Source of the DNA: Formicarius rufipectus
Lineage: Eukaryota; Chordata; Aves; Passeriformes; Formicariidae
Direction of reading: 5' to 3'
Length of the DNA stretch: 64,000 bases
Assembly: GCA_013399695.1 (NCBI GenBank)
Contig: VXAU01002312.1
Coordinates: forward strand, 1-64,000
Part shown: positions 1 to 13,122 of the stretch, one piece after another
How positions within the stretch are numbered: the stretch's first letter is position 1
Layout of the letters: each line of letters begins with the position of its first letter
Notes under the pieces: generated by a model
What the model was told of the DNA's origin: nothing
Seen by the model: only the letters and a program-made list of their open reading frames with translations
Database searches by the model: none
Made by a program: the position numbers and the translations under genes

Positions 1-3000
1 TTCTCTAAACTTAGACACTGGCTTACCTGAGAAAGTAGGCACTGAACTTCTTTCTACCCTCCACTAGCTTTGGGGGATGGCCTTGAGAAGTCAGGGAAGT
101 ATTAACAAAAGAATGCTGTAAAAAATGGATATTAAAACTACCATGTGTATGTATTTTAAAAATTCATATGATGTATCACAATATCTCTGTAATGGTTGTA
201 AACCATTCCATTAGAACTGCAACGACAATTTGTCCTGGGAGTACCTTGGAATAGCAATGGTTACTTTATGATCCTGACCCATATTGTTTTAAAGAAATAT
301 AAACTGATCAGTATTGGTGGTGTTAGGCAGTTCAGCTGGCTAAGGCGTGGTAATGATCTGACTGAGGTGAATAATGGTGGATACCCAGTGTATTAAAACA
401 AATATAAACATTTTGCAAGAAGCTAAGCCTTTATGCTGTGTGAACCTTGACTGGAGAAATGTGACATATTTTATCCCCTGAAGGATGAACTCTGAAGGGA
501 GAAATCTGGCAGGAACTCGAAGGCCCTGAGAAGTCTCTTGGACTTCACTTTTATAACTTTTGCCATTCACTAAACAGGAATCTGCTGGAAAATGTTGCAT
601 CCTCTGGACCTGATGTCAGCAATGTCCTGTGGAAACAGCACACAGCTTTCTCACTTATCAGTGTATTGACAGAAAGGGCAAGTCTGCAACTCTGTAGGTG
701 ATGTGGAGCATGTGCCCCATGGACAGAATTCATAGAGCAGAGAGGGAAAGAGGGGCAGCCTCACACTGCATCACAAACCTTCCCTTGCCCCTTTGTGCTG
801 CTCTCCACAGCCCCTGGTAGTGTTTGGGTTTGTTTGAAGACCTCTCCTCTATAACCAGAGGCATGTTGAGACATAGAAGAAAGCCACCAGAGCCACTGGA
901 TCTGCACTGCTCTCCCATGCTCTGCACTGAAGTGAGATGTCCTGCCTGCTGCAAAAAAAATGATCTGTGCTTTGCTTTATCGATGCACAGATATAGTGAC
1001 TAAAATGTTGATGTGTTATTTTAAAGCAAGCTGATGATCCAAAAGCCTTCTGAAAGATACCTTATGTTAGATACTAATAAACCCACAATATAAGTCAATC
1101 TGCTCTCCAAGTGTTCCTTTTAATCCTTAGTGCCATCTTTCTTCTAAAGAGAACTTACATGCTTTATCAGGCTTCAACTGTTATTAGGTTCTTGGAAAGT
1201 AATCTCAATTGTTTTTGCATGCAGTTTGTACTCATTTAAATCATTCCCTTAATTTCAGATATGCAACTTGAATTAATCGTGTAAAATACCTAGTTTGTGT
1301 TGCCTGTCAGGTTCCTGTCTATGATTTTAACACCACAACTGTGCAACAATCCAGATACAACCCTTGTGATTCAGCCAGAAAAGAATCTTCAGCAAGGTGA
1401 TCTGTCAGGTTATGATTAGCTGAAAGGGTCTGACTTGAAACAAATTTTCTTCTCTTTTTTTTCCCCCCTCCCCAAGAAGAGGAGGAGTGCTTGGGTCTTC
1501 CACTAACTAAAGTTTTGCAGATACTGAAATACCAAGGGTAGTGGGTCAGTAAACTTTAAATATCTAATTGTAGTTTATCTACTGCTAATTATTATGGGGA
1601 TTGTTTGGTTTGTAAGTTTATGATTGTACAGTATCTAACTCTCCATGTTCCATCTGACTACTCTTAAGTGGAACTAAAAACCTTCAGCTGTGCTGCTTTC
1701 TCCGGTTACATATTGGGCCCCTAGACTCTCTCTTCTGCAACCTTTTGAGGTGAAAATTTTTTTACTTCTTTCCACACATAAGGATGGTTTACATTCTTCA
1801 GACTCTGCATGACATCACTTTATTTGTTTACATTTTTTTTTTTTGCGGCATTTCTGCCACTGTTCAAAAAAATGGTGACCTTTTCTTGCCTCCCTTTGAG
1901 AGACTATGCAAAACAAAAAGGGATAAATTTGCCTCATTCCATCTTTCTTTCTCAGCTCTTACGTAAATTGGATCGTGTTGTGATTTTTCTAGTTTTATTA
2001 ATGACTGATTATTGATTTAACCCTATAGTTTGTGCACCTTTTGCTTTGTTAGATTGCTTTACTGCTGCTTCACTGTGATTACAAGGGTGGTACCTTTAAG
2101 GCTGAGTGAAAGAAATTTGTCTTCATAATTCTGTGTTCCTGTCAAGTGCAAGCCCACTAGCACCACTAACAAATTCGCATGTCCCAGGGAAAGCAGGATG
2201 GGTTCCTTCTTTACTGAAGTTAGCTTTCCAGAAAAATTTAGATTGACAATGCATTAGTTATTACTCAGATGAAGCCTTCTTTTCCATGAATGTGCAGGAT
2301 TCCTGTGGCCTCTTCTATAAAGGTGTTAACAGTTACATTAGGTGTGCATGGCACCAGAATAATTACATTTCTTCACCTTTTTTTCCCCCCTCCCTTATTT
2401 TTCAGTTCCTTCTATTACTGCCTAACCCTCAAAGAAGAGAATTATTCTACTCTGGTAGGTCCTTTTCTTCCTTTTCTTGATTCGTATTACCTAAACACAG
2501 CAGTGGATGAGCATCCTGAAGCATGGTCAGTTAGCTCATGGCAAAGTCCAGCTTGCCACAGTTAGACGTCTAACAAAATAAGTAGTTCAAAGCCATTTTT
2601 ATTAGCTCCCAGGCATGTTATTGTCTCTTTTGCATCAAATCAAGTTATAAAGATGATAGATTTTGTGCGTTATTTGTGTGGGGTTTTTTTGTGTGCATCC
2701 ATCTTGTGGATGGTCTTTATTGTTCAGTTTCCTGCTGACAGAAACTGCAGATGCCAGGGAGACATGCGGACATGCCAGCTGTAGAGCTTTCCTTTATCAG
2801 AAACCTGTTGTATTTTTTTCTCCTTTTGGACCTTTCGCTTATGTGGTACAAAAGCTGAGTCATAAAGACCCAGTTTTCCAGACAGTTTCTAGTCACATAC
2901 CTGTAAAAATGCAAATGCGTCCTTTCACCCATAAGTTGTTCTGTTACCTTGATTTATCAAGTTTCATGTGTAAGTGTAGAGGTATTAGTGAGAAATGCAC

Positions 3001-4332
3001 TCCAGATTTTTTGTTTTCTGTCTTATTTTAGTTCACCTTTATAACCTGGACACTTGGGAGAAATGTATAGAATAATAGTTGTCTTAAGAAAGTTGTCTTG
3101 GAATTGAGCTTACATGTACGGGGTCTAGCAGAACAGTGGAGAACCTAAAAATGCATGCTTGGGACAAACATTAAAGAGAAGTGAATAATTGTTTGGAATG
3201 ATCTTGGGGAAAGAATTTTTATGACAAAGAACTAAATCAAGCAGCCTTTTTATCCCTGCTTGTAAGTGGTTTTGTATGGTGTCAAAGTCCTTCTCATGTT
3301 TAAGATGGTCTTGTTCTTCTCAAATGGAAGTGACTGAGAGGACAGAGAGAAAAACTTATTATAGGAAAAACAAAAAAAAAAAAAAGTCAGACAATGAGGA
3401 TCACTTCAAGGTGATAATGAATTAAAATACTTTTTTGTCTCCTAACATTCTGCAGCTTAATCTATGCTTGCATTCAGTGGAAAAAAGTAATCCTCATAAA
3501 ATGAAATGTGTGGTAAGAGTCATACAAAAATATGATTTATGGGAAATAACAACCTTCTGAGTTATTGCTTAACTTCTTTTCCAAAAGCTGAGATTAAAAA
3601 GTAGGTCAACAAGCCCATTTAAATAGCTTATTCCACAGAGTGGTTTAAATTAGTGCTAGTGACAAGTGTATGAAGTGCTGTGCATTTTACTTTTATAGCA
3701 TATTGGTTAAATTTAGAATTGTTCAAAGTGGCTGTTATACACAAGCCTCCAGGCAAATCCTCAGATCTCTCAGTCAGTGGTCTTTGTTCTTGTTTTTAAA
3801 CACATATAACATGTTGGCATTGTAAACCATGTGTTTTATCTGAACATGCAATTAGAATAATGAGCATTAATGTTAGTCCAGTTGTAGAACCTCTCTTGGA
3901 CTAAGGAGCTACAGTTTTGACTCAAAGGGTAACACATTTATGTGCTCTGGGCACGTGACTCCCGTTCCTGGTTTTGTCCATGAGCCCCTCCAGAAGAATG
4001 ATTTTAATCTAGAGAAGAGCTGAAACTGTTAAGTTTCACTGAACAGAACTGTCCTTTTCGTGTTATTTAGTATTGATAGGTCAGACAGCTTCCATCAGAC
4101 AGATGGCCTGAGATGAAAGAGTGATTGTAGGCAAGGAAATGGCTTTTGCAGGAGCTCTGTTCTTGTTTCAAAAGCCATTCTTTGGCCTGCAGTCTTCCTC
4201 TCTGCCTCTTGAGAGCTGCCAGAAACAATTCTGGCTCTGAATTTCAAGCCACCTAGAGCCAAGGTGAGGAGAGATGTTTCCAGTCTAGCAAGAAATGTTT
4301 CTCTTCCTCCTGCCTTTGTTACTTTGCAGCAC

Positions 4333-4400
4333 AGGTTTCTCATCTGCACCCTGACTACAAAGATACCATCACAGATGAGTGAATAATGAGGAAATCTACT
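4333..4400 (+). repeat. Possible diverged repeat, copy 1
   Basis: This 68-base block aligns without gaps to 5311-5378. By eye about 45 of 68 positions match, with the first 10 bases identical (AGGTTTCTCA) and 24 of the last 28 identical (including AATAATGAGGAAA). Both copies follow a TTTGCAG a few bases upstream. The shared TTTCTCATCTG segment is loosely reminiscent of the 3' part of MIR-type SINEs, but the match is too weak to assign a family. The middle 20 bases are not alike, so chance or convergence remains possible. Confidence 0.25.
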
Positions 4401-5310
4401 CACTAGTGTTTTGACAATTGCTAAATAGGGTTTTGCTTAGATCATGTTTGCACTTATTTTATCAGCTGTCAAGCTTTTTTTGAAAAGCTGTGGGAGTGAA
4501 GTGTTTGCTCAAAAGAATACTTGCAGGGACCTATTTCTGAACTGTATTCATGATTAATTTAATCAAAAAGCAGCTTTTCTCAGTGTAAAAGTAGCTGATT
4601 AATGATTACGTCATAAGTGGGGAAACAGAAACAGGGAATAAATCAGGGTGTAAAATTTGAGCTTGTTCTCTTTCAGATCTCTACATAATTCAGCTGCAGC
4701 AGCAGGTCTTCAGTAGCTTTTTTTGTATCCTGCCCTCCCAGTAATGACACCCTTGTCAGTCTCCTCCTGCCCTGCTCTTGTATGCCATTCTATTTTATGT
4801 AGGTTCTCATTCTTCTTTCATTGTGAAGGATATGAGTACCTTGCAAGTTTATGGTATGTGAGTGGACTAGCATCTGTCATATTTGGCTCATTCCATCTCT
4901 GTGTGAAGAATTAGATACTTAGTAGGAGTGCTTTGTTTTGGTAAGATTGTTTTCTGCTTATGGGAAACAAGATAGACAGGAAAAGATTGATTTACATTTG
5001 GAGTGAGAACTGGTACTATTTGTGATAGTCTATACTCCTGTAGGAATTTGTTTCATTGCCTTGGTTGGCCACTGGCAAAGTCCTGTGTTTTAAACCTTTT
5101 GTAGCTGAATGTTAGATTTTGTACTTGCATGCTCTCACAAAGCTTCTTTGTCAGATCTCCATCCTCACTTGACTGTGGTTTCTCCCGTAATTGTCTCCTA
5201 ACTGGAAAAGGCAATTGAAAATCCTGGGAAACTGAGACACAAAAAATACTACCAATGCAATGAAGTGCTTGTCCCCCACCTTTTTTTTTTTTTTNTTTGC
5301 AGGTATGGAG

Positions 5311-5378
5311 AGGTTTCTCATTTGTGCTCTGAAACCTGGCATGATGATTAAGATAAGGGAATAATGAGGAAAATTACT
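5311..5378 (+). repeat. Possible diverged repeat, copy 2
   Basis: Partner of the block at 4333-4400, in direct orientation and about 0.98 kb away. It lies just after a T-rich run containing one ambiguous base. The strongest shared segment is the last 28 bases. Whether this is a pair of old SINE-like insertions or coincidence cannot be decided without an alignment against a repeat library. Confidence 0.25.
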
Positions 5379-7517
5379 GCATATTTTAAAAGTAATTTAT
5401 GAAATGTGGTTAACTGTTTCATACTGAACATTGTCCAGTCAAGACAAAATCCTTAAGTCACAGTAAACATCGCTTGAAAATTACTTGAGTCATTGGTAAG
5501 CTTTAGCTAACAGTCCATCACTTTTTGGGAAAGCACTTAAAGCATGTATTTATGTTCCCCTGACTGCAGGGGATTGAAACACATCATTAAACATAGTTCC
5601 AATCAGAGTGAATTTCCTGTATTGGACCTGTGTTGCAAACATACCTTAATAGGAGCTATCACATAAGATTTCTCTTTCCTCCTTTCACGAAGAGTGAGAT
5701 GAGTTAGGTACACTATGCTAGGGTTATAGAATGCCACAACTAGTTACTAATATAAAAAGCAATTTGAATGTGTATTTTGTAGAATGTACTGACCTGACAA
5801 TGCCTCACGAATTTCTATGAGAAACTTAAAAGAAGTACCTCACTAAGGTCTATTCCTAAGTTATGATGCCATATTGAAAGGTTATTCAAAGAATCCTTTA
5901 AGAAGTTGTAAAGTTTTTAAGAGCTTGAGAGGCTTAAGAGCAGAAGGAATAAACCTTTATTTGAAAGAGTATCAATTCTTATTAAATTTGATGAATCTGA
6001 AGGATATTTCAGGGATACCTCCTGCTTAGCAAGAGGAACTCTAAAGGTGCTCTGAGAATTTACTGCTACAACAATATTGACAAATTACTCTGCCTCAGCA
6101 CTAACAGAGTACTTAATCATGAGCTGAAGATGAATATCCTGGTTTCTATGCAAGGATGCAGCAAGCAGACAAGGAAGCAACAAACCCATACCTTTCCAGC
6201 ACAGCAACGTCCATATCATTCTGACTGAAATTATGAAACTCCACCAGGAAACAGAGTTAAAATTTTGACATAGTGTGTTAAGTAAAAATTGAGAAGTGAT
6301 TGTGGCTTGTAACAGTGACCAAACCCATATAAAGTAAATTTGCTTAAAATGTGGCACTATAGAGGGGTTGCAGATCAAACTGAGAGTTTTGGACCAATAT
6401 CAGACTTGGTTGGAGTCCGATGAGCAGTATCTCTCATAAATTCAGATAAACAAAAGTATATCCGAGGTCGTAGGACTTAAGTACCACCACATACCACTTG
6501 GGTATACCACAAATGTTTGCCATTTAAAATTTTTTAGACTTTCTGTAATAAATGATGTTTTCCACAGGTTAGTGCAATTTAATTTCCTATCTCTAAAAGT
6601 TTATTTGCCTGAGATATATCCTAGAACATGCTTCAATTTGAAGAATTAAGAACCTTGGGGCTGATAATTATTCTCATTGCCAGAGGTCCCACTTGTAACT
6701 AAAGGTTTCCTCAGGGAACCTTAAAATAAGTCTAAAATAAGTAGTTGTTGTTTGCATGTCTGTCTGTCTTTCACCACAAAAACTTTAGTTAATCACTGCT
6801 TAGTTGATAGTTTTGCTTCTCTTGGTGTAATTTTCTGAGTTGTGCGACCAAATTCCTTGGTGGCTCTGAGAGTTCCATCTCTTGAGACACAGTTGTTAAC
6901 ACATGTCCAACTGTGTCTGGTTTCTCTAGGCACTTTTTGGTAATCTGGATGCAATTCCTTGATTCTTCATTATATGAAACGCCTTCTTCTGGTCTTAATA
7001 GCTTATCTAGAAAACCAAATTAAGTATTCCTTGGTGTAAATCCTTAGGAAAGTGTTTCTCTGTAAATGGACTGAGTGTGTAAGGCTTGAATAATCAAAGT
7101 TTATCTGCAATGATGTTACCATACATGATCCACATAGCTTTGAAATATTTAAGCCTCTAAATTGATGTATTTTTATTCATTTTTTCTTCTATTATCTCAC
7201 AGCTTGTCTTTGTCTCTCACAGGGCTCTCATGGTAAGAAGAAATAAATACGCTCATGTTTTAATAAGTGAATAAGTTTTTTCTTAGGCTGTCATTAGCCT
7301 TTCAAGAGTAGTGAGGCAAGTAAGGCTAACCAAACAACAGTTTATTGCTACTTCTGATATGCTGAGATGGCATTAGATAACACACATTTCTATTTTGTTT
7401 CATCTGCTCTTGACATATGCTGCCTATCTTAATCTGCAGTCCTGGAAAGAGTCCAAATCTCATGAAGCTTGATTCTGGAGAAAAGGTTGTTGGGAGGGTA
7501 ACATGCTAACTCATCTG

Positions 7518-7624
7518 TGTTTTTTTTTTTTTTGTTTGTTTTTTTTTTTTCCTTGCTGTTGTTTTTGTTTTGTTTTGGGGTTTTTTTAGTTTGTTTGTGT
7601 TTTTTGTTTTTTGGGTTTTTTTTT
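7518..7624. repeat. T/G-rich simple sequence
   Basis: The plus strand is almost entirely T with interspersed G, arranged as irregular TTTG and TTTTG units and T runs up to about 14. There is no clean tandem period. Such degenerate (TTTG)n tracts are common in bird genomes. Open frames crossing it on the minus strand give lysine- and asparagine-rich peptides that are artefacts of composition. Confidence 0.85.
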
Positions 7625-9860
7625 ACATTCATCCCTGTTATTCTGTTTTGATAGTGGGTAGATACACAAAATGACACTGTGTGGTACTTGGCCAGGATAA
7701 TCAAACAGCTTGGATTTTTGCTCATGAAGAACTTTCAGTCAGATATGCACAGATGAAGTTACTTTAAGATACATCCACATGATACTTACATTCTCACATT
7801 TTGTGATTCCTGAAACAGTACAAGTCAAGCTAATAGTTTTCAGCTGAGCAAATGAGTTCTGTGTAACACAGAATTGACATGACATGAAATTTTGCAGGAG
7901 GATTGTTCTTTTGAACTAAGAGGGATAAAAAGAAGTACCAACAATTTTTGTAGTGAAGCATACAAATTGATTTCTTCATGATTCTCTTGAGAATCTAGGT
8001 ATGATTCAATTAATCTCTGATAAATTTGGGTGATGATTCCCAAACTCTTATCCCTTACTGTATTTTTAAATCCTTGTGGTTTCACCTAACATTGGCTAAA
8101 ACCACTTATTGTGAGCAATCATCTATGTTTGTGTGGTGATTTGGCAGCTGTGCTTGAGGGTACTTTTTTTACCTTTGCTCCCATCTGTCAGAGCTAAGTG
8201 CAGTGCAGATGATATACTTAAGACTCTGGCTCTGCTGTAAAATTATGAGTGTTTTCTCTGGTGTGGGCCAGAGGCCTGGGTTTAATCTGACTCACCTCAA
8301 ATGGCCCTGCTGTCCTAAATATGGGCTGTCCATGCATATGGGCAAGTTTATACCCATGTTCCCTCAAGAAACTGGCTTGAAGTTCGACCTAAACCACCGG
8401 AAGCAGAAGATTTCTTAATCATCAGTTCCCTGACTCAATATGTTTTCCTTCATTGTTATCTATTTATTTAAAATTACTCTTTCTTTTAGAGATATTATTG
8501 CCGTAAGTGCTACAAACGTGATCATAAATTCTGGGAGGCACAATTTCTGGTACAACCTATAAACTGAAAGGATTGCAACATTTCAGAATTCCTTTGTCAG
8601 ATGCTGTCTTTATTTTAAATTCTTTTCTTCTTCCTATATTATTACTATTGGCAAAAGAATGATGGATGACACAGAATGACTTTCCCATTAACTGAAGTTG
8701 TTATCCATAAATCCTCCTGAGATTTCTAATTAACACGGAAGTTTGCTGGTTTGGGCTCATTGTGAGAGCCTGCTCATGATGTTCTGTATTTCTACTAATG
8801 TGGTCCAGAAGTCCATAAATCTTTATTACTCTGGGATTCCCAGTATGTCCCATTACAATGAAAAAGTGACTTCTGATGAAGAGAGTGTAAATATTGTGTA
8901 GAAGTTCAATAAAGTGTTTCATTCTTCACTGCTGATTGGCTTTATGGCACATAAATAAAATAAAGCAAGGAGAACTAAAATATGAGGAATAGGTATATAT
9001 CACACAAGTTATTTGAACTGAAATTGTTTCTACTGTAGGGACAAGTGTCTTGCCTTCAATTTGCATTCATTTCTTGTGTTATGCCGCTCTAAAGGTGGAT
9101 GATGTTATACATGACCTCAAAGAGTAAAATGATAGAATCTGATATTGTTGAGCTTTCGTGGGACAAATAGTAGGCTGGGTTAGAGATCAAGGGAAAAAGC
9201 TGATTAGTCTGGTAAAGTTTTGGTAAAACCTGTATTTATTAAGCATTAAGATTATATAGTTAAGTGATGATTTTGGACACACAATCTCTTGGTTGGCAGA
9301 TCAGGTTAAGAATCTTTTAATCCACAGATCCACAGTTTTTTGTTTTGGGCAGTTATTATTTAAAATAATTCTGGCTAGTTTCTATTCTGAAGGATGCTTC
9401 TCTGCTTTATTAATTCACCGTAAAAATAGCCTCCTGAGTGGAAAGATGTGGGGTATGAGACTTTATCCCAGGAAGGAATCTGGCTGCCTGAGAAGAGGCT
9501 GGAGATTGTGGATGGTTCAGTATTCAATTCTCTATTTCAAACAAACAAAAAAACCCCCCTTCTTCAAGGCAAAATAACTGTCTCTGCCGTGACTGGTCAC
9601 AGCAGCAAGGATGTTGTAAATCCCAACTCTAGACTCCTTTGAAGCTTAATGAATGAAATCCAGTGATGAGTATGGGGGGAATGAAGCTGGCAGGGGTGTT
9701 AGACTTGTAGCAGCTGTGAAGAGTGCTGTCTTCCTCATTCCATCTTGGTTCTGGGTTTGTGTGTAGTACAGCAGCTGCAAAGGACTCTGGTTTCTTTTTT
9801 TTCCCTTGTGCATAACCTTCCTTAGAACAGAAGAATTCATGTTTAGGGATGTGGATCTTG
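7625..9860. other. Gene-free stretch
   Basis: AT-rich DNA without recognisable coding sequence, RNA gene or interspersed repeat. Frames of 70-95 codons occur on both strands but overlap and lack family resemblance. I see nothing else that needs explanation. Confidence 0.65.
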
Positions 9861-10139
9861 AAAAAAACAAAAACAATCCCCCCCCCCAAAAAAAAAAAAC
9901 CAAAAACCAAACAAACAAAAAAACCACACACACACACACAAAAAATAAACCCAAAAAACAACCCACAAAACAAAAAAAAAACCAAAAAAACCCACCCACC
10001 AAACAAAACAACAGGGAAAAAACAAAACAAAACAACAACAAACTGAAAACAATAAAACCAACCAAACAAAACTGAAATCAACAAAACTCCCAAAACAAAC
10101 ACGAACCCAAGCCAAAAACCCAACCAAGCAAAACTCCCC
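9861..10139. repeat. A/C-only low-complexity tract
   Basis: For roughly 275 bases the plus strand is nearly pure A and C, with only a handful of G or T. It contains C9 followed by A12 (around 9879-9899), a short (CA)8 block near 9925-9940, and many CAAAA, CCAAAA and CAAAC units. The period is irregular, so it is not a classical microsatellite. Frames through it give long hydrophobic F/G/V/L-rich peptides on the minus strand (up to 164 codons) and K/N/P/T-rich peptides on the plus strand. These are compositional artefacts. It resembles the degenerate (CAAAA)n tracts of bird genomes but is long and unusually pure. Confidence 0.9.
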
Positions 10140-10317
10140 TGAACTCCATGAAAAACACAAGTAAAAAAGGTCCTCTGCCCTCAATAAAGCAGTATAAATA
10201 ATCTGAAGATCTGGTTTTTATAGCATCAGCCTATGATGGGCTTTGTAGTTGGAATGATACGTGAATTTTCCTAATTCAATCACTGCAATAATCACTTGGC
10301 AAAAGATGTGATGATGG

Positions 10318-10400
10318 AAGTGGAAAGGATTTCATAGATCATCAAATCCAAGATGCTGTGCTAAGCATATTGTCATATCAACCTATTTATAAATGCACCA
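10318..10400 (-). mobile_element. Possible very old CR1 3' end
   Basis: The segment GGAAAGGATTTCATAGATCA followed by TCAAATCCAAGA parallels the reverse complement of CR1 3' ends. In CR1 that region is a 'gaagggac...agatcatcaagtccaac' sequence read on the antisense strand. Beyond about 40 bases the resemblance fades. If real, it is a highly diverged, 5'-truncated CR1 copy inserted on the minus strand. A chance match is not excluded. Confidence 0.25.
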
Positions 10401-12578
10401 GCTCCTTCAGAATTGCTTAAGATGTCTACTCCTCTTACCTGCATGAGCAGCACATTCTGGATATGCATTTGTCTTGTGGAGGGTGCACTCTAGGCCTATT
10501 TATAGCCTTGCTATATGCATTGGCTCTTCAGTCTGCACTGCACTTCAACAGTTCTCTTCTCCCTCTAATGTTCATAACCCAGTGAATAAATATATAGCTG
10601 TTCAAAGGCAGCTGGCATTTTCTTTGTTTTCCTTCCCTCCNCATTCTTCTGATTATCTTAGCTCTTCTCTGGCCCTTAGTAGTCTCAATTCATCATGAAA
10701 AGTTACCTGAAATTTCTAAGCTTAATTCTAGACAAGGTCTCACAGAAGTAATACACAGTTCTTTGTCTCATCCTACTATGTGTGACGTGTCTTAGGGTTG
10801 TATTTGTCTTTTTTATGTCTGTATTTATGGCTCCTGGTAATGGCAATCCATGTAACTGGACATTTCTAGCTACTGAACTCTGGGATGAAGTCTAAGATCC
10901 TCATTCCTGCAGAAATTTTGTAGTGTACCAAGACTTTGTCTGGTTGATGAGAACTAAAGCTGCCTTTCCTAGCTGAAAGGAATCCCCAGTGGAGAGGCAG
11001 GAGGAGATGCAGTGTACTTTGGTTATACTCTTGACTGTCATGAGTCAGGACTGTAGACTGTAAAGTCTGCAATGTCTGTGCTTATTTAGTGAATTATTTT
11101 TATTGCATTTATTTCACTTATGTTCTCTGTGTTTTTGATGTTGCCTTGTTGTGTCATTAGTGCAATTTACTATGTTCACAACAGTAAGCAGCTTGATATG
11201 ATTATATAGATGGTCCCACCTTCGTGAATTGGAAATATGGGTGAAACCTTTAATTAAGTAGTTCTTTGTTATTGCTGGCTCAGTATGCAATGGTTTCAAT
11301 CTGCCTCAACCAATCTGTTTTCTTTTTGTTCCTCTTTGTGTTTCTGGGCTTGATGGGAGTTATAGAAGATAGTACAGGTGGCATTTTTGGGGGCTGTCTG
11401 TTTACATTTGGAACAAAGATTTAGAATTTAAATCACTTGAACAAGCTCACTTTCTCCTCAGCTATTATACTTAGTATTTCCTGGATAACTGTGGAAAGAG
11501 CTGCTCCAAATACCTAGCGTGTTAGTGATATTGGTTAACAAGAGACACTATAACTCTAGCAGCTGTCTCTTCACTAAATTTACAGATTAAATCAAGAGAC
11601 AGCACACTTGGCTTACATGCAAGATTGAGGTCAAGGTATATGTGCTCTGCTCTCATCCCTGCCATGGATCTGCAGAGTAAGTGTGAGCCAGACTCTGCCC
11701 TTTAATTTCTTTGTCTGCAAAACTTACACACACATAATCAATTTAACAGTCCATGACAACTTACAATTTGAGTTCAGCCATGGTCTCTGCCTTAGAGCTT
11801 TCAAACCAAGTGGAATGTTCAGGTGTATTTGGCAACGTTGCAGAAACGTGGTAGTTATTATATTAAGTCAGTGAAAAATAAAAGAAATAATTCTGCATGT
11901 TCCTTCAAGTTCAGCAGCTAAGAATCATTTAAAATGGGGTTTTCAAGATTATTTGCAGAAAGTAATATCTTGTGGTAGATACACTGGCTGCACCTGAACT
12001 GAAATACCATAGAAGTTATTGGGGGTTGAGGAAGCAGAAGGGTTAGCAGCAGGTCCATATCTCATTTCTGTTGAGTGTCTCGTTTCTTTCTGTTTTCAAG
12101 AGTTTTTTTCAGCTTCTCTCTAGGACCAGGAGCTCTAATGTGCTGACTTTTCCTCATTGTTCGCTGCCAGGAGGGTAACGAGGCCTGACTTGAAAATGCT
12201 GTGTGAGTGGCAAGCAGCTGAGCAGTCTGATTCAGTGTATTGCTGCATACAGCACTGTAAATCTGGCAAACCTAATTATGCTCAAAGGGATAATGACAAC
12301 TCCATATGGGATGGAAAATTGTTTGCACATAGATTTTGCTTCTTAACTCTTCTGGTCTTCCTGTAGTTAGTAGGCAGGCAGCAGCCTCCAAAGCTATTTC
12401 TTGTCCAGCTGGCATAGAAGATTTGACTTCACTTGAGCCAGCTGGCTATCTCCTTGCCTCTTTTCTCCTAAGAGACTGAAATATGTCATCCTTGAGATAT
12501 GAACAAGAGCTCCTGGAGCTCACACCTCTTTCTGGGAAAGAAACAGCATTATTAGTACTCTGTATATGCTTTCCTTCA

Positions 12579-12626
12579 GAAATATATAAAATCTATAAAT
12601 ATACATACATATGCATATATATACTT
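12579..12626. repeat. AT-rich dinucleotide-like patch
   Basis: Imperfect (AT)n and (CATA)n sequence containing ATACATACATATGCATATAT. It is a decayed microsatellite with no tract longer than about four perfect units. Confidence 0.6.
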
Positions 12627-13080
12627 TATCTGTCTTCATGCACAGATGTTAAAATTAAAATATATACTAAGGAAACCTCAAATGTACAAATAAATACACA
12701 GAAAAAGACCTTGGAAATGAAAAAGCAAGGTACTCTCTTCATATTGATGTGACTGTCTTATTTCCACTACTCTGGATATGTCGTAGGTTTAATTATCAGC
12801 TAGATTGTTTAATTATGTAGCTAAATTTATTCCCTATTCAGAGGCACTGATATTGGGAGGATCAGAGTATTTTCATTTCCTGTATTTTACGATTTATTTT
12901 ATTACTCTTCAGTATGACACTACCCATTTTTGTACTTATTTTCCTTCACCTGATAAATACAAATATATGGAGAAAGATAAAAATCTTTTTTAAAATAACA
13001 TTGTTTTATAAGTAACCCTGCTAGGCTTTTAAAAGTCATATCCAGAACAATGAATTGAATGGGACATTATAACATTTACT

Positions 13081-13122
13081 GCTGCTGCTGTTTGGCTGAA
13101 TCTTCATTTTTGCAGCAGCAGC
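13081..13122. repeat. GCTGCTGCTG / CAGCAGCAGC hairpin
   Basis: The ten bases 13081-13090 are exactly complementary to 13113-13122, separated by 22 bases. This would form a 10-bp GC-rich stem if single-stranded or transcribed. The flanks do not extend the pairing, so it is shorter than a typical microRNA precursor. It could equally be two unrelated short triplet runs. Confidence 0.6.

Larger units (their letters stand above)
1..7517. other. Gene-free AT-rich stretch
   Basis: I see no coding sequence here. Open frames are short (at most about 120 codons), overlap each other on both strands, and resemble no protein family I know. The stretch holds scattered homopolymers: a T12 run near 1833, an A14 run near 3372, and a T run at 5281-5298 interrupted by a single ambiguous base at 5295. 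It also contains one pair of possible diverged repeats near 4.3 and 5.3 kb, listed separately, and a splice-site-like arrangement near 7.2 kb discussed in the findings. Otherwise it reads as ordinary intergenic or intronic vertebrate DNA. Confidence 0.7.

Noticed and set aside
715..732. GCCCCATGGACAGA as a REST/NRSF site
   Set aside because: Only the right half fits the consensus and the left half is absent.
9629..10184. Minus-strand frames of 113-164 codons encoding hydrophobic F/G/V/L/W-rich peptides
   Set aside because: They are the translation of the A/C-only tract. All minus-strand frames there are open for the same compositional reason.
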